41,963 nt of DNA from Paramacrobiotus richtersi (Eukaryota > Tardigrada > Eutardigrada > Parachela > Macrobiotidae): the NCBI GenBank assembly GCA_034698045.1, contig JAQGAU010000096.1, forward strand, positions 1 through 41,963, given 5' to 3'. Both the position numbers and the translations under genes were made by a program. Within the stretch, counting starts at the first letter, position 1, and every line of letters starts with the position of its first letter. The notes below the pieces were generated by a model, which was not told the origin of the DNA, did no database searches, and saw nothing but the letters and a program-made list of their open reading frames with translations. Of the stretch, positions 19,768-29,656 are shown piece after piece.

Positions 19768-19776
19768 CTTTAAGTA
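19768..19776 (-). promoter_or_regulatory. TATA-like box TACTTAAAG, minus strand
   Basis: TACTTAAAGCGGC on the minus strand, 78 nt before ATG 19690 and 48 nt before the alternative ATG 19720. It shares TTAAAGCGG with the box at 14550. Confidence 0.5.
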
Positions 19777-19917
19777 GGCTCTGGCACAAGCTCACCCCAG
19801 ACACAACAGCGTCCAATAGGAAGCTTAGGCGTAAGAATGGCGGTTTGACTCCCCTCAGTGGGCGTAAAACAGGCTGTTATATGCCCACTCGTGAATCACA
19901 CTGACGCGTTCCTAGCC

Positions 19918-19925
19918 TATATATG
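19918..19925 (+). promoter_or_regulatory. TATA box TATATATG before IAP gene
   Basis: A canonical TATATAT box 45 nt before the IAP ATG (19970). It differs from the TATTAAAG type of the structural genes, which may mean a different expression class (early versus late). That last point is inference. Confidence 0.5.
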
Positions 19926-19969
19926 GGCCAAACATTCGCAGACAGTTGTGCGTGATGTTACTGTCAACC

Positions 19970-21319
19970 ATGGGTTCCGAAGAGAGCAGCTTTTCCCTGG
20001 GCGCCGAAGAAAACATGAATGAATACTACCAGTGTCCGGAGTTTCAAGAGTCCAGCATCAAAGGAGCGGACCCACGCTATCCCCACAATGACATTAACCG
20101 AGAGGCGACGTTCCGCGGATGCCCGATCAGCTTTCCCATGCGTCGTTGGCTGGCCATGAATATGTTCTACTGTAGCGGTATCGACCATATGATCCTGTGC
20201 GTTCGCTGTGATCGGGCCGTGGGTAACTGCAGCGAGACCGAAACCTGGAAGGCCGACAGACTGCACGCAGCTCACAGCAACTGCCTGTTCAACCGTCTTA
20301 ACTCACTGCCGGGGGTACCGGGTGACAATTTCCTAGACCAGCTGCAATTCTTTCCGACGGACCCAAAGGTCTTCAAAGCTGAGCTGGCCTCGCTGCAAAG
20401 CCGCATCGAAAGCTACATGAACGCGGTGGACTGGCCGAAAAAGTTGCAGTCCTACGCTCTGGTTCTGGCTGAAGCGGGATTCAGCTCGCAGGGGCTGAAG
20501 ATGACAGGTAAGCACGTCTTTCGCGCAACTGAAGGGGGGGGGGCCTGGTTGCGCGACTGACTGGTGGTTCTGTTCTGGATCACCTAGGCCGAGGGAGCGG
20601 CGTGCGCAGCACGCCACGCTCCCTCGTACTAGGTGCATGTGCAGTATTTTTGTTCTAGGCGAAGGCGACACGGCGGTGCGCCACTGGATGGTGCAGTGCT
20701 TCTGCTGTGGACTGTGCATGTCTTGGACACACAAGGAGCTGAACAGTCCGATTGTGCAACACATCCAGCGGCAACCCGACTGTCCCTATGTTTTGAACAC
20801 TTACGGACCGCGCTTCGTCCACAACGTAATGATGCGTAAAAGCTGTGGCCGAGCTGTCCTGTGCGGTGGAGGTTTAGCAGGTATAGGAAACAGAATGTTC
20901 TCTTCTGGTCCTTTTTGTTCATCTTATTTTGGATTGCAGGTACCCGCACGCTGATCGACTGGTACGTCAAACAACGCGACACCACCTTCAAAAAAGAAAC
21001 GGTCAAGGGCATTATGCGGCGTCATCCGACCAAGATTGTTTACCGGGAGCAATTGAACGACGTCATCCGCGAATGGCAGAAGGAGGAAGAGGCCAAAGCG
21101 TTCCGTTTGGAGGACGCCAAGTCAGCCCGCCTTCCTGAAGATAACGGCGCTTTGCAGAACATGGTTGGCTGTACGGTGTGCAAGGTCCGCCCCCGCGTGG
21201 TGGTGTTCCTTCCGTGTAATCATTTTGCTACTTGCTTTGAATGTTCGCAGTCTTTGCGCGATTCTTGCCCAGTGTGTCGTTCTGGAATTTACAAGCGTCT
21301 TAACATCTTCTTTGTCTAA
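19970..21319 (+). CDS. inhibitor of apoptosis (2 BIR + RING)
   Basis: Three exons: 19970-20507, 20659-20880 and 20940-21319; 379 residues. BIR1 spans about 44-107: zinc ligands CVRC (C77, C80), H99 and C105, with the REATF opening and W93. BIR2 spans about 145-220 across the first junction: DWP..., AEAGF, CFCC, then a His and DCPYV. The C-terminal RING (about 332-372) is CTVC, LPCNH, CFEC, CPVC. IAPs block caspases and act as ubiquitin ligases; a viral IAP would delay death of the infected cell. ATG 19970 has an ideal context (CAACCATGG) and lies 45 nt after the TATA box. Intron 1 is unusually long (151 nt) and structured. AATAAA for this unit falls inside the next gene's intron. Confidence 0.9.
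20522..20555. other. intronic hairpin with G10 loop
   Basis: Perfect 8-bp arms CGCGCAAC (20522-20529) and GTTGCGCG (20548-20555) close a loop containing a run of ten G. It lies just after the 5' splice site of IAP intron 1. Confidence 0.6.
20581..20635. other. intronic 55-nt GC-rich hairpin
   Basis: Arms CACCTAG / CTAGGTG, then CGAGGGAGCG / CGCTCCCTCG, then GCGTGC / GCACGC around a GCA loop. That is 23 paired positions with one 2x2 internal loop and a 2-nt bulge. It ends about 20 nt before the 3' splice site of IAP intron 1. It could be an intronic small-RNA precursor or a splicing switch; neither is shown. Confidence 0.65.
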
Positions 21320-21330
21320 GAACTGTGCGA

Positions 21331-21338
21331 TTTTAAAG
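21331..21338 (+). promoter_or_regulatory. TATA-like box TTTTAAAG
   Basis: TTTTAAAG lies 12 nt after the IAP stop and 36 nt before ATG 21374, matching the position of the boxes before other genes of the element. Confidence 0.4.
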
Positions 21339-21373
21339 TTCGTTTGGCTAGTGTGACCTTTTACTTGACGATA

Positions 21374-22066
21374 ATGGCTGCTTCTAGTAATTCCGATGGT
21401 AATCATGATTTGCTTGACTTGATGCGAACAGGTACCTTTGCGCCTCTTATGTGTTTGTGCGATAAGTAATAAAGGTTGTAACTTGCAGCTGTTGCGATGC
21501 AAAGCCGAGACCTGTTTTACGCACTGGCATCCAAGGGTTACACAATCACGAGTGACGTTACATCATGCCGTCTTCCTTGCGGGATGAACCCACCGTTTAA
21601 AAACCGCGAGTTCGTGTTTACCAAGCGCGATAGCTTACTCGTGACCATGTACAATATGGGCGACATACCCGTGGTGGCACTTACGTCAGCTATCGCCACT
21701 AACCGTGAAGGGTTCTTTGTGGCAGATTTTGACTCGTTCGTGTCTGTCATCGAAAAGATTGCGGAGCGCAACGGTGACTATCCGACGAACGTGTACTCGC
21801 GCAAGAGCCGCGGGAACATCAACGGACTGCAGGAAAGAGGCTGGGAGGAAGTGCAGGGTCATATGTGGGTGCGGTCTTATGCCCTCAATCACACATTGGA
21901 GCCAATGGCCGAGCTGAAAACACACCATGCAGTGCAGAACGAGGAACCGTCTGGTTGGATCCGTTTCAACATTCGCGCATCGTTTCCATTTCTGCAGCTA
22001 CTTGTGACTGAGCACATGCCCATTGCCCGCGAGTACCTGAAGCAACAGCAAAAGTATGGAGCCTGA
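21374..22066 (+). CDS. unknown adintovirus protein
   Basis: Exons 21374-21431 and 21489-22066 with a 57-bp GTACCT...TTGCAG intron; 211 residues. The short first exon supplies a Ser/Asn/Asp-rich N-terminus with an LLDLM motif. The body is a mixed alpha/beta globular protein with conserved-looking segments (MNPPFKNREFVFTKRDS, GWEEVQGHMWVRSY, EPSGWIRFNIR) and a helical Gln/Lys end. No family recognised. Its last 11 bp overlap the polymerase ATG (22056), so both may share a transcript. The intron contains AATAAA (21468-21473), probably used by the IAP unit. Confidence 0.75.
21468..21473 (+). terminator. poly(A) signal AATAAA inside an intron
   Basis: AATAAA in intron 1 of the following gene. Cleavage here would end the IAP transcript; splicing of the intron would remove it from the next transcript. 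This allows an either/or choice. Confidence 0.4.
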
Positions 22067-25000
22067 ACAAGACATTGTTGAGCATATTTCAATTAACAAG
22101 CGTGCTTCTGCTTACTCTTCCACGTATAAATTGACTTTCGAAACTTATGAATGTCGTGTAGAAGGTCTTCAGCATCTTACATTTGACGAAAGTTTTGCAG
22201 CTGTTTATCTGTTACTGGATCATTTACTTGAAACTGTTTTGGTAAAAAGTGCTGAGCATGATCGTGTACGCATTCGATTATATCAGAGTTCATTAAATCA
22301 CCCCATTTGGACACCTGTTTTGCCTCGATCCCAGTTAACTACTGAGCGTATCATGCTTGCGGTGAGTCGTGTATTACAAAGCGCAACAGAATTTCGTCTG
22401 GATCGCACGTTTGAGGTCTGGATACAGCATGCCGAAGTTCCCACAGGTGGTATGTGCGTAAGCGAGAAAATTCCTAGACTGTTGCGTAAACAGATTGAAA
22501 ACAAGCGCTGCGTTGTTCGTATCCGTAATCATGACGAAATATGCATGGCACGAGCACTCGTCGTTGCTAAGGCCCTAGCCGATGACAAAACCGCTCTCTA
22601 CCGGAGGTTACGCGATGCACGCCAAACTACACGAGGCAAGGACGCTCAGACAAAGCATGCACGATCTCTCATTAAGAAAGCTGGACTAGATGAGCGTCGT
22701 TTTTCCACAGCTGATCTGAATGATTTTGCTGCGGTTTTGCCTGGGTATACAATTATCGTCATTGGCGTGGAGCAGTTGAATACGATCATCTACACTTCCG
22801 GTTACGAACCTGGGCAAAAAAAGCTCCTATTGCTGCATCACAATGATCACTTTGACGTCCTGACCAGCTTACCTGCTTGGTTTTCTAGATCTTACTGGTG
22901 TTTTTCGTGTAACAAGGGATACGATCACCGTCACCATCATCGATGCGAAGCAACCTGTCAGCTGTGTCTCCGCCAGGACTGCCTCAGTCAAACTGACGAC
23001 CCACGCTATTGCGAAGACTGCAACAGAACCTTCCACGGACTGCCATGCTTTAACACGCACAAAAGCAGCAGCATTTGCGACAAGTTCTTCATTTGCAAAA
23101 ACTGCGACCGCTTCGTTTCAATGGTGAACCGCGACAAACCTCACCAATGCGGAGAAATATATTGTGCGACGTGTGCTATACACACGCTTCCTCTGGGTCA
23201 TGTCTGCTACATGAAGCCGGAAATCGTGAGCGACAAGGACAAGAAACTTCAAAAAGAAGCCAAATTTCTTTACTTCGATTTCGAGACGTACGTTTGTCCA
23301 GAAACCGGCGCGTTTGTGCCCAATCTCGCCGTCGTGCAGGATGACGAGGGCAACACAACCGTGTTCCCGGAGGATCCGAGCTGCATTGGAAATACCGACA
23401 TTACCCAAGAGCTCTGCGAGTTCCTGTTCCAGGAAGAACACCGCAATTACTTTATTGTAGCGCATAATTTTCGGTATGTATCTTATACCAGATTGCCATA
23501 TCCACATACTAATATGACTGTTTTACCGTAGGAGCTTTGATGGCTATTTCATTTTGAACTATCTGCTCCAAAATGGGATTGTCCCGAAAACCCTCTTCAA
23601 GGGGTGTCAGCTCTTGCAGCTCGACATTCCTAAGCTGAATATACGCTTCCGGGACTCTCTGAACTATGTTACAATGAGCCTCGACAACTGGGCACGCTCC
23701 TTCGGAGTGCCGCAGAGTAAGGGGAAGTTTCCTCACGAAATGAACGTTGCCGAAAACTGGGGTCAAGTTGTACCATACCCGGATCGCGAGAGATACGGCT
23801 ATACGGAGATGAAGAAGCCGGAAAGGAAGCAATTCATAAAATTTTATCGTAAGGACCGTCGAAAGAAACGCGGACTGTTTGACTTCAATACAGAGTTCGT
23901 TTCCTATTGTCAACAAGATGTATGCGTCCTGCGCTTGTGCTGCCAAGAACTGAGAAACTTATTTGGGAGAATCACCGAAGGACTGTGCCCTTTCTCTTCG
24001 GCGCTAACCATTGCCGGTGTCTGTAGTTTTTTTTGGCGGTCTCGCCTCCTCCAGAAAGATCTCATCGCTCTGGTTTCGCCCTATGGGGCAGTACCGGGGA
24101 AGCAGCAGTCGATAAAAGCTCTTCAGTGGCTTGCGTCCATCGAGTTCGAAGAAGCGTGTGTTTTGGAGAAGGAATACAAAATAGGACGCTACTTCCTGGA
24201 CGGTTATTGTACAACCACAAACACGGCCTACGAGTTCCTAGGATGCTTCTGGCACGGTACGCAATATTAGCATCCTTTTCTTCACTGTACACTTACTTTG
24301 CACTTTTAGGGTGCAAAGTGCACACAACTCCGGATTCGCAACACCCTATCCTGGGTGTAACAATGGACTGCCTGTACCAGCAGACCAAGCGCAGGATCGA
24401 TTACCTTGAGAACCTAGGAATTACGGTCGTTGCCCTTTGGGAGCATGAATTTGATGAGCGGTGCAAGGTCGACCTGGCATTCGCTGATTTAGTTCGCGGA
24501 ATGCCCTTTAAAGAGCGGCTCAATCCTCGCAACGCTTTTTATGGTGGTAAGTGCCTTCATTGCATAAGTTACTAATTTGCCTTAACTTCGCTTTTTTTAT
24601 AGGTCGAACCAACGCAACAATACTTTACAAGAAAGCTGTGCCACCAGCAACAATAGAGTAAAATACTTTTCGATAAAGTTGTCTACGATAACAATTCCGC
24701 TGTTTTTAGGTATGTTGATTTCGTCAGCTTGTACCCGAGGTAAGGTACAAAGGTCTATGTATTTGAATCCATGCTAATTAAAGCTTTTTTAGCGTTAATA
24801 AATACAAAAGGTACCCTGTGGGGGCACCGGAAATAATTAAATCGGATTTCAAAGAACTGTCATTTTATTTCGGGCTGATAATGTGCAAGATATTACCACC
24901 GGAACGGTTGTACCTGCCGGTGCTACCCTATCGCTCTAATGACAAGCTAACGTTTCCGCTGTGCCGTACCTGCGTTGAATGCAGAGTACACGGGCCATGT

Positions 25001-26238
25001 GAACACGCAGATGGTGAAAGAGCGCTATGGGGTACGTGGTGTACCATTGAGGTGCAGAAGGCCGTGGAATTGGGATATCATATCCTGCAAATTGACGAGG
25101 TGCGTTAAGGACGGCTAAACCCTACCTCATCATGTAGATATTCATGTTGCAGATTTGGCATTATCCGAAAACCGAAGAACGACTTTTTGCCGACTATATT
25201 GATACTTTTTTAAAACTGAAAGCGGAAGCAAGCGGCTTTCCTAACCACGTACGTACCGAAGCGGATAAAGATGCATTCATCGCAGAATTTGCTGCAAAAG
25301 AAGGAATCATGCTGGACAAAACATCAATGAGCAAAAATCCCGGCATGCGTACCTTCGCCAAGCTGTGCCTGAACAGGTTTGTTGGATTTTCGGAAAAATT
25401 CTGACAATTTTCGGAATAAGCTTTCCATTACAGTTTCTGGGGTCGCCTGGGAATGGCCGATGAGAGGACTAGCACCACTTTTGTTAAAGATGTCGGTGAA
25501 TTCCACCGTTATCTTTTGTCTGGAAAGTACGAGGTAAAGACAGTTAGCATACAAGATGATAACGTCTAATGCGGATTAGTTTTTAGGTTAAAACAATGGA
25601 TCTTTTCTCGGAAAAGGTTATGCAATTGTCTTATTCTATAAAGTCAGAATTTCTACCGACGAACAAGAAAACGAACGTTGTACTGGCGGCATTCACAACC
25701 GCTTGGGCCCGCCTTCAGCTGTATAACGCAATGGAAGCAGTGCAGGAACACCTTATTTACTTCGACACAGGTGATAAAGCTAGTTATACACCTGAAAGCT
25801 TGAAATAATCTTTGTATTGTAGATTCGATTATTTACATTTCGCCTAACGGTGACCAGCTGCTGCCAACGGGGTCATGTATAGGCGAGCTGTCTTCCGAGC
25901 TGGCCTCAGGTCAACACATCAAGGAAATAGTATGCCTTGGACCGAAATCCTATTCCTACATCACTAGCGACAACAAGCAGATTGTAAAGGTCAAGGGCTT
26001 CTCATTAAATGGACGATCGAAGAAAGATCTTAATTTTGTTAATTTTCTGCAGTTGTTGCATGCCCCTACAGAGTCCTTACAAATTAGGTATCCTTTCACT
26101 TTTAAAAAAGATAAAAAAGAGCTAATTATTCGCTTAACGGAAGTCGCCAAGCGACTACGTTTAGTGTATGATAAACGAAGACTTACGAGCGAGTATCATA
26201 CCTTACCATACGGTTATAAGGACTTACCTGTTGCTTAG
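22056..26238 (+). CDS. protein-primed DNA polymerase B
   Basis: Ten exons: 22056-23473, 23532-24256, 24310-24546, 24603-24657, 24710-24739, 24793-25099, 25153-25376, 25434-25533, 25587-25770 and 25823-26238. Introns are 52-58 bp, all GT-AG, and the joined frame (1231 residues) is unbroken. The N-terminal about 280 residues are unassigned. A Cys/His-rich region (about 285-385) follows, then the 3'-5' exonuclease with YFDFET and VAHNF..FDGY. In the polymerase domain, motif A (DFVSLYP) lies in a 30-nt exon, motif B reads NSFWG across a junction, and motif C DTDS is split by the last intron. The C-terminus (YDKRR, LPYGYKDLP) is typical of Polinton PolB. It replicates the linear genome from a protein primer. 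An AATAAA follows at 26288. Confidence 0.95.
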
Positions 26239-26287
26239 GACGTGTGTTAATGTTAAAGAGTCAATTGTTGTGAGCAGTACAATTCCT

Positions 26288-26293
26288 AATAAA
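26288..26293 (+). terminator. poly(A) signal after polymerase
   Basis: AATAAA 50 nt after the polymerase stop codon, before the convergent minus-strand gene. Confidence 0.5.
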
Positions 26294-26591
26294 ATGAGCG
26301 TAATGATTACTCCTGTATTCCGGAAGCTAAACTTGAAATCCATGATTGTAAACTGAAACGCATTTACTCTACAACGACGTTGTGACCCTTTAATACTTGA
26401 TGCAATATGAGCGAACTGGCATATGTGATTTACTTATCAGGACACAAACAGGAAGAAATGACGGATGTTAAGTTTTGTTAACAATCAAGAATCATACCAG
26501 GCAAATGCAAGCAACGAACCGCGTATTCTGTACCACAAAGCGTCGTGGAATGAAAGCAAGCACATGCAAGCGTATACATCATGCAGCAAGA

Positions 26592-27251
26592 CTAGAATCC
26601 TAGGTTAATGAAGCCTCCAATGTTATAGCGCGGGTCATCCGGCAGGATGTGATCGCGGAGTTCATCGTCTTCGTATCCGATATCCGGCAAATCCATAAGC
26701 GAACGGTCCGGAAACCACCCGACAGCATACGGCTCCCCACGGATTATGATGCTTCCCGAAGGACGAAAGTATGCCCATCCCCATGGCTCATCGCCGTGGA
26801 TCGGCAGCTCTTCATACTGTGTATGGAACGGCAAGTTGATGTTCAGGCGGGGATCCTTCACGTTAGACAGCTGCGTTATGTGCACAGCATAGGTATCCGG
26901 AAATGATACCAGCGCATACGGCACTCCATGTCGAATGACCGTGCCGTAGTCCAGGATATGGTACTCGTGATCAGCGGGAGCGCGCACTAGCTGATCTGCC
27001 AGCGCAGGCACTACTGGTACGTCGTCTTCGGTATCGCTGCTGTCCGGACTGTCCGGAAACGCGTAGCGGTTCTGAAAGAGAACCATAACAGAAGTGGTAA
27101 CGATGAGTTCTAAGTTGAATACTTACCTTCTTCTTTTTCTTGACGATAATCAGGTCATCGTCCTCATCGACATCGTTCTCCAAAGGCTCAGGAACTTTGC
27201 GAGCCGCTTTCACGCTACTGGAACCAGCAATATCCCCGGAGATACGCGCGC
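26592..27251 (-). CDS. acidic protein with internal repeat (unknown)
   Basis: Exons 27251-27127 and 27071-26592 joined across a 55-bp GTAAGT...TTTCAG intron. A further upstream exon is implied by the acceptor TTTACAG at 27252-27258, but I could not find it, so the start is unknown. The visible part begins with a Ser/Gly stretch, then an acidic run (ENDVDEDDDL), a lysine run (VKKKKK) and a Ser/Asp-rich linker. The C-terminal domain contains two similar units, DYGTVIRHGVPYALVSFPD and PSGSIIIRGEPYAVGWFPD, a two-fold repeat with GxxIxxGxPYAxxxFPD. The stop is TAG 26592-26594. No family recognised. It converges on the polymerase. Confidence 0.65.
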
Positions 27252-27325
27252 CTGTAAACAGAAATTCCGTTACATATCACTCTTATACGGTTGCCCTAGC
27301 ATTAGCGTAAAAGCCGCATTTTTAC

Positions 27326-27439
27326 ACCCCCGCGCCCCCCCCCTAACATGTACCCTTAGCACGCTACTCCCCCCACCGCGCTAGCCCCCTGCCCCGCCCC
27401 TCCCTCCCGGAGGGTGACCCGCCCCTTGATCACCCCCAG
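27326..27439. other. C-rich / G-quadruplex-prone tract
   Basis: A run of cytosine blocks (up to nine C) on the plus strand and so G blocks on the minus strand, inside or beside the first intron of the acidic-protein gene. The blocks are spaced suitably for G-quadruplexes and differ sharply from the AT-rich surroundings. Confidence 0.7.
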
Positions 27440-27475
27440 GTGGTCACACTCCAATCCCTAATCAGGACCCTCTCA

Positions 27476-27628
27476 TCATTTGCAATTAGCAGAGCGGCGT
27501 CGTCCGCACTGCATCATGTTACTGGATGTCCGTTCATGGTTGGAGCAGGACGGTGGAGCGGAAGCAAGCTGGTTGCCGCGATTTTCGTACATAAAGTACA
27601 TTGTCATGGAGAGAAAGGTGATGGTCAG
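27476..27628 (-). CDS. C-terminal exon, membrane-anchored protein
   Basis: Acceptor TTTGCAG (27629-27635) precedes an open exon of 50 codons ending at TGA 27476-27478. It encodes a hydrophobic Thr/Met/Phe/Leu-rich segment (LTITFLSMTMYFMY) and a short polar tail with basic CGRRRSANCK. It probably anchors a membrane protein whose upstream exons lie at higher coordinates. Family unknown. Confidence 0.4.
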   Translation of the reverse strand: MTITFLSMTMYFMYENRGNQLASAPPSCSNHERTSSNMMQCGRRRSANCK

Positions 27629-27814
27629 CTGCAAAGAAAAAAACCACATGTAATTACGCTGATCTGTGCATACTCATAAGTAAGTACTGTTTGCAGTGGT
27701 CTATGCCGTCAGCACTTACCACCAGAACCACTTATATACAGATTACCATATATACTTATATATATTATAACAAAATAGGCATCCGCTCGTAACCAGCCGT
27801 ACATAAAAAGGCAT

Positions 27815-27961
27815 TTATCCGGCAGCTGGTGCGGGAATGCTTTGAATACGCCGCTGAGTTTCCATCATGTGCTCCATACTGTACGAGTTGAGACCAAGCT
27901 GATTCCCACTCGGTAAGCACCTCCACGTCGCAGTATGCACTCCCGATCCAATGGGTGTAAC
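27815..27961 (-). CDS. C-terminal exon of unknown minus-strand gene
   Basis: Acceptor TTTGACAG (27962-27969) followed by 48 codons ending at TAA 27815-27817, in a frame starting VTPIGSGVHTATW and ending QRRIQSIPAPAAG. Another frame across the same exon is also open (27765-27983), so the frame is not certain. No family recognised. Confidence 0.35.
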   Translation of the reverse strand, partial: VTPIGSGVHTATWRCLPSGNQLGLNSYSMEHMMETQRRIQSIPAPAAG

Positions 27962-28189
27962 CTGTCAAATCCGCAAAAAGCAATTATTCCTTTACAAAGC
28001 CAGTTTAAGCTTGTAATTCACAATCCGTTAGCTGTCATGCACTGCGCTTTTAAAAGCATACAATAAACCCAGTAAATGCATAATTAATACACTACGGCAA
28101 TCAACTGAAATGCTGCCACAAAAAGCAAAAAGTTTCAGTATCGACGTACTTAACAACGGTTGATCATGGTACATATTGGGTGACATTGG

Positions 28190-28322
28190 TCAAAAAGGAT
28201 TCACTCCCAGATGCATCATGGCTTCCTGACCATGGGGAGATAAGCTAGGATGCCGGGAAGAAAGATTCATGCGAGGTGGAGTATCGGCAATGCGGCCGTT
28301 GGCATAGGTAATCCAGGCTGCC
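28190..28322 (-). CDS. C-terminal exon of unknown minus-strand gene
   Basis: Acceptor AATACAG (28323-28329) followed by about 44 codons ending at TGA 28190-28192. The product is Pro/Ser/His-rich with two Met-Met steps (TPPRMNLSSRHP, then EAMMHLGVNPF). A diverged duplicate of the region just upstream of this exon lies at about 28870-29010. Confidence 0.35.
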
Positions 28323-28329
28323 CTGTATT

Positions 28330-28440
28330 GCGATTATCGCGTTCACGCTCACTGTTATGCGTTGGAGAACTTGCAGGTGTGCGCTACAAAAACACAATCG
28401 TTTAATAAATATTTTATCAAGCACCGTGAAGCACGCAAAT
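28330..28440. repeat. duplicated flank of minisatellite, copy 1
   Basis: Contains AACTTGCAGGTGTGCGCTAC and AATATTTTATCAAGC, also found in direct orientation at 28900-29010. The two copies bracket the 31-bp minisatellite. Confidence 0.7.
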
Positions 28441-28452
28441 TGTACAAGAGGA

Positions 28453-28800
28453 AGGACCTCCATCGACCCACCGTGGACGGCCAAGGACCTCCTTCGACCC
28501 GCCGTGGACGGCCAAGGACCTCCATCGACCCGCCGTGGACGGCCAAGGACCTCCATCGACCCGCCGTGGACGGCCAAGGACCTCCATCGACCCGCCGGGG
28601 ACGGCCAAGGACATCCATCGACCCGCCGGAGACGGCCAAGGACCTCCATCGACCCGCCGGGACGGCCAAGGACCCCATCGACCCGCCGCGGACGGTCAAG
28701 GACCTCCATCGACCCGCCGGGACGACCAAGGACCTCCATCGACCTGCCGGGGACGGCCAAGGAACTCCGTCGACCCGCCGTCGACGGCCAAGGAGGTCGA
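28453..28800. repeat. 31-bp minisatellite, about 11 copies
   Basis: Unit GTGGACGGCCAAGGACCTCC followed by ATCGACCCGCC. Eleven near-identical copies are present, a few missing one base. All six frames stay largely open across it, so the long overlapping frames here are products of the repeat and not genes. Confidence 0.95.
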
Positions 28801-28899
28801 CCGAGCCGCCTTGTACAGCCACGGACTTACACCGCACCGCGCTCGCTGTGCTGCGGCAAGATCTGGATGTCGATGGCCGAGGTGTATGCGGTACTGCCA

Positions 28900-29010
28900 C
28901 GTGGGTTATCACGTTCAATCTCACTGTTAGGCGGCTAAGAACTTGCAGGTGTGCGCTACAAAAAAAACAGCCGACAGTGTGAATATTTTATCAAGCCCAG
29001 TGAAGACTGT
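28900..29010. repeat. duplicated flank of minisatellite, copy 2
   Basis: Second copy of the 28330-28440 segment, in the same orientation, with an A8 run in place of the A5 of copy 1. Confidence 0.7.
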
Positions 29011-29223
29011 GAAGTGCTATTTATAAACTACATAAAAATAATGATTGCATGATAGGTAACACAAATAATGTCACAGAATCTATTGTTATCGTTATTATTA
29101 ATTAAATAATTCTTATTATTTTAATTCTTATTAATTACTATCATTATAAAGTTAAGCGTCATTAGTCAACTATTTGTTGTCGCTATATGCTGAATGTGTT
29201 ATACATGATACCACAGAAGCAAT

Positions 29224-29374
29224 CTACCCTTCTGCGGTAAGATTGTGCAGTTTCCTGTCCCGCACCGAGTCACTGACCTTTTGAATGAAGTCCACAATAA
29301 AAGCACCAACGGGCGCCGTCAATTGCGCTGGACTGGGTAATAGCACGGTGCATTGGAGCTTGCCGGAGAAAGAC
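29224..29374 (-). CDS. C-terminal exon of unknown minus-strand gene
   Basis: Acceptor TTTTCCAG followed by 50 codons ending at TAG 29224-29226. The product (KLQCTVLLPSPAQLTAPVGA, then FIQKVSDSVRDRKLHNL) has the alternating hydrophobic pattern of a folded beta/alpha domain. Family unknown; upstream exons not identified. Confidence 0.4.
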
Positions 29375-29656
29375 CTGGAAAATCATCTCATTTGTCAAAC
29401 TTGTTGCTTAAAACTTATGCCTTGCTATTTGCATTCGAAATTCGATTTCTAACATTTCTCATCAGTTTTAAGTAGCATTATTTTCAAACGTACGAAAAAT
29501 TTAAAATACACCACCTTTAAACGATACCCACTATTGCATACTAGAAGTACACTATTCGTCTTTATTTTTAAGCGAAACACTGGCATTCAACAAATTTTAG
29601 CCGACCAGTGGCGCATACCCTAATTGCTGACCTTTTCCATAAGAGAATACAGCTGT

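Noticed and set aside
28453-28800. CRISPR array
   Set aside because: Units are contiguous without unique spacers, and this is a eukaryotic genome.
28245-28938. Long overlapping open frames on both strands
   Set aside because: They are created by the 31-bp minisatellite, which lacks stops in nearly all frames; composition is repetitive.
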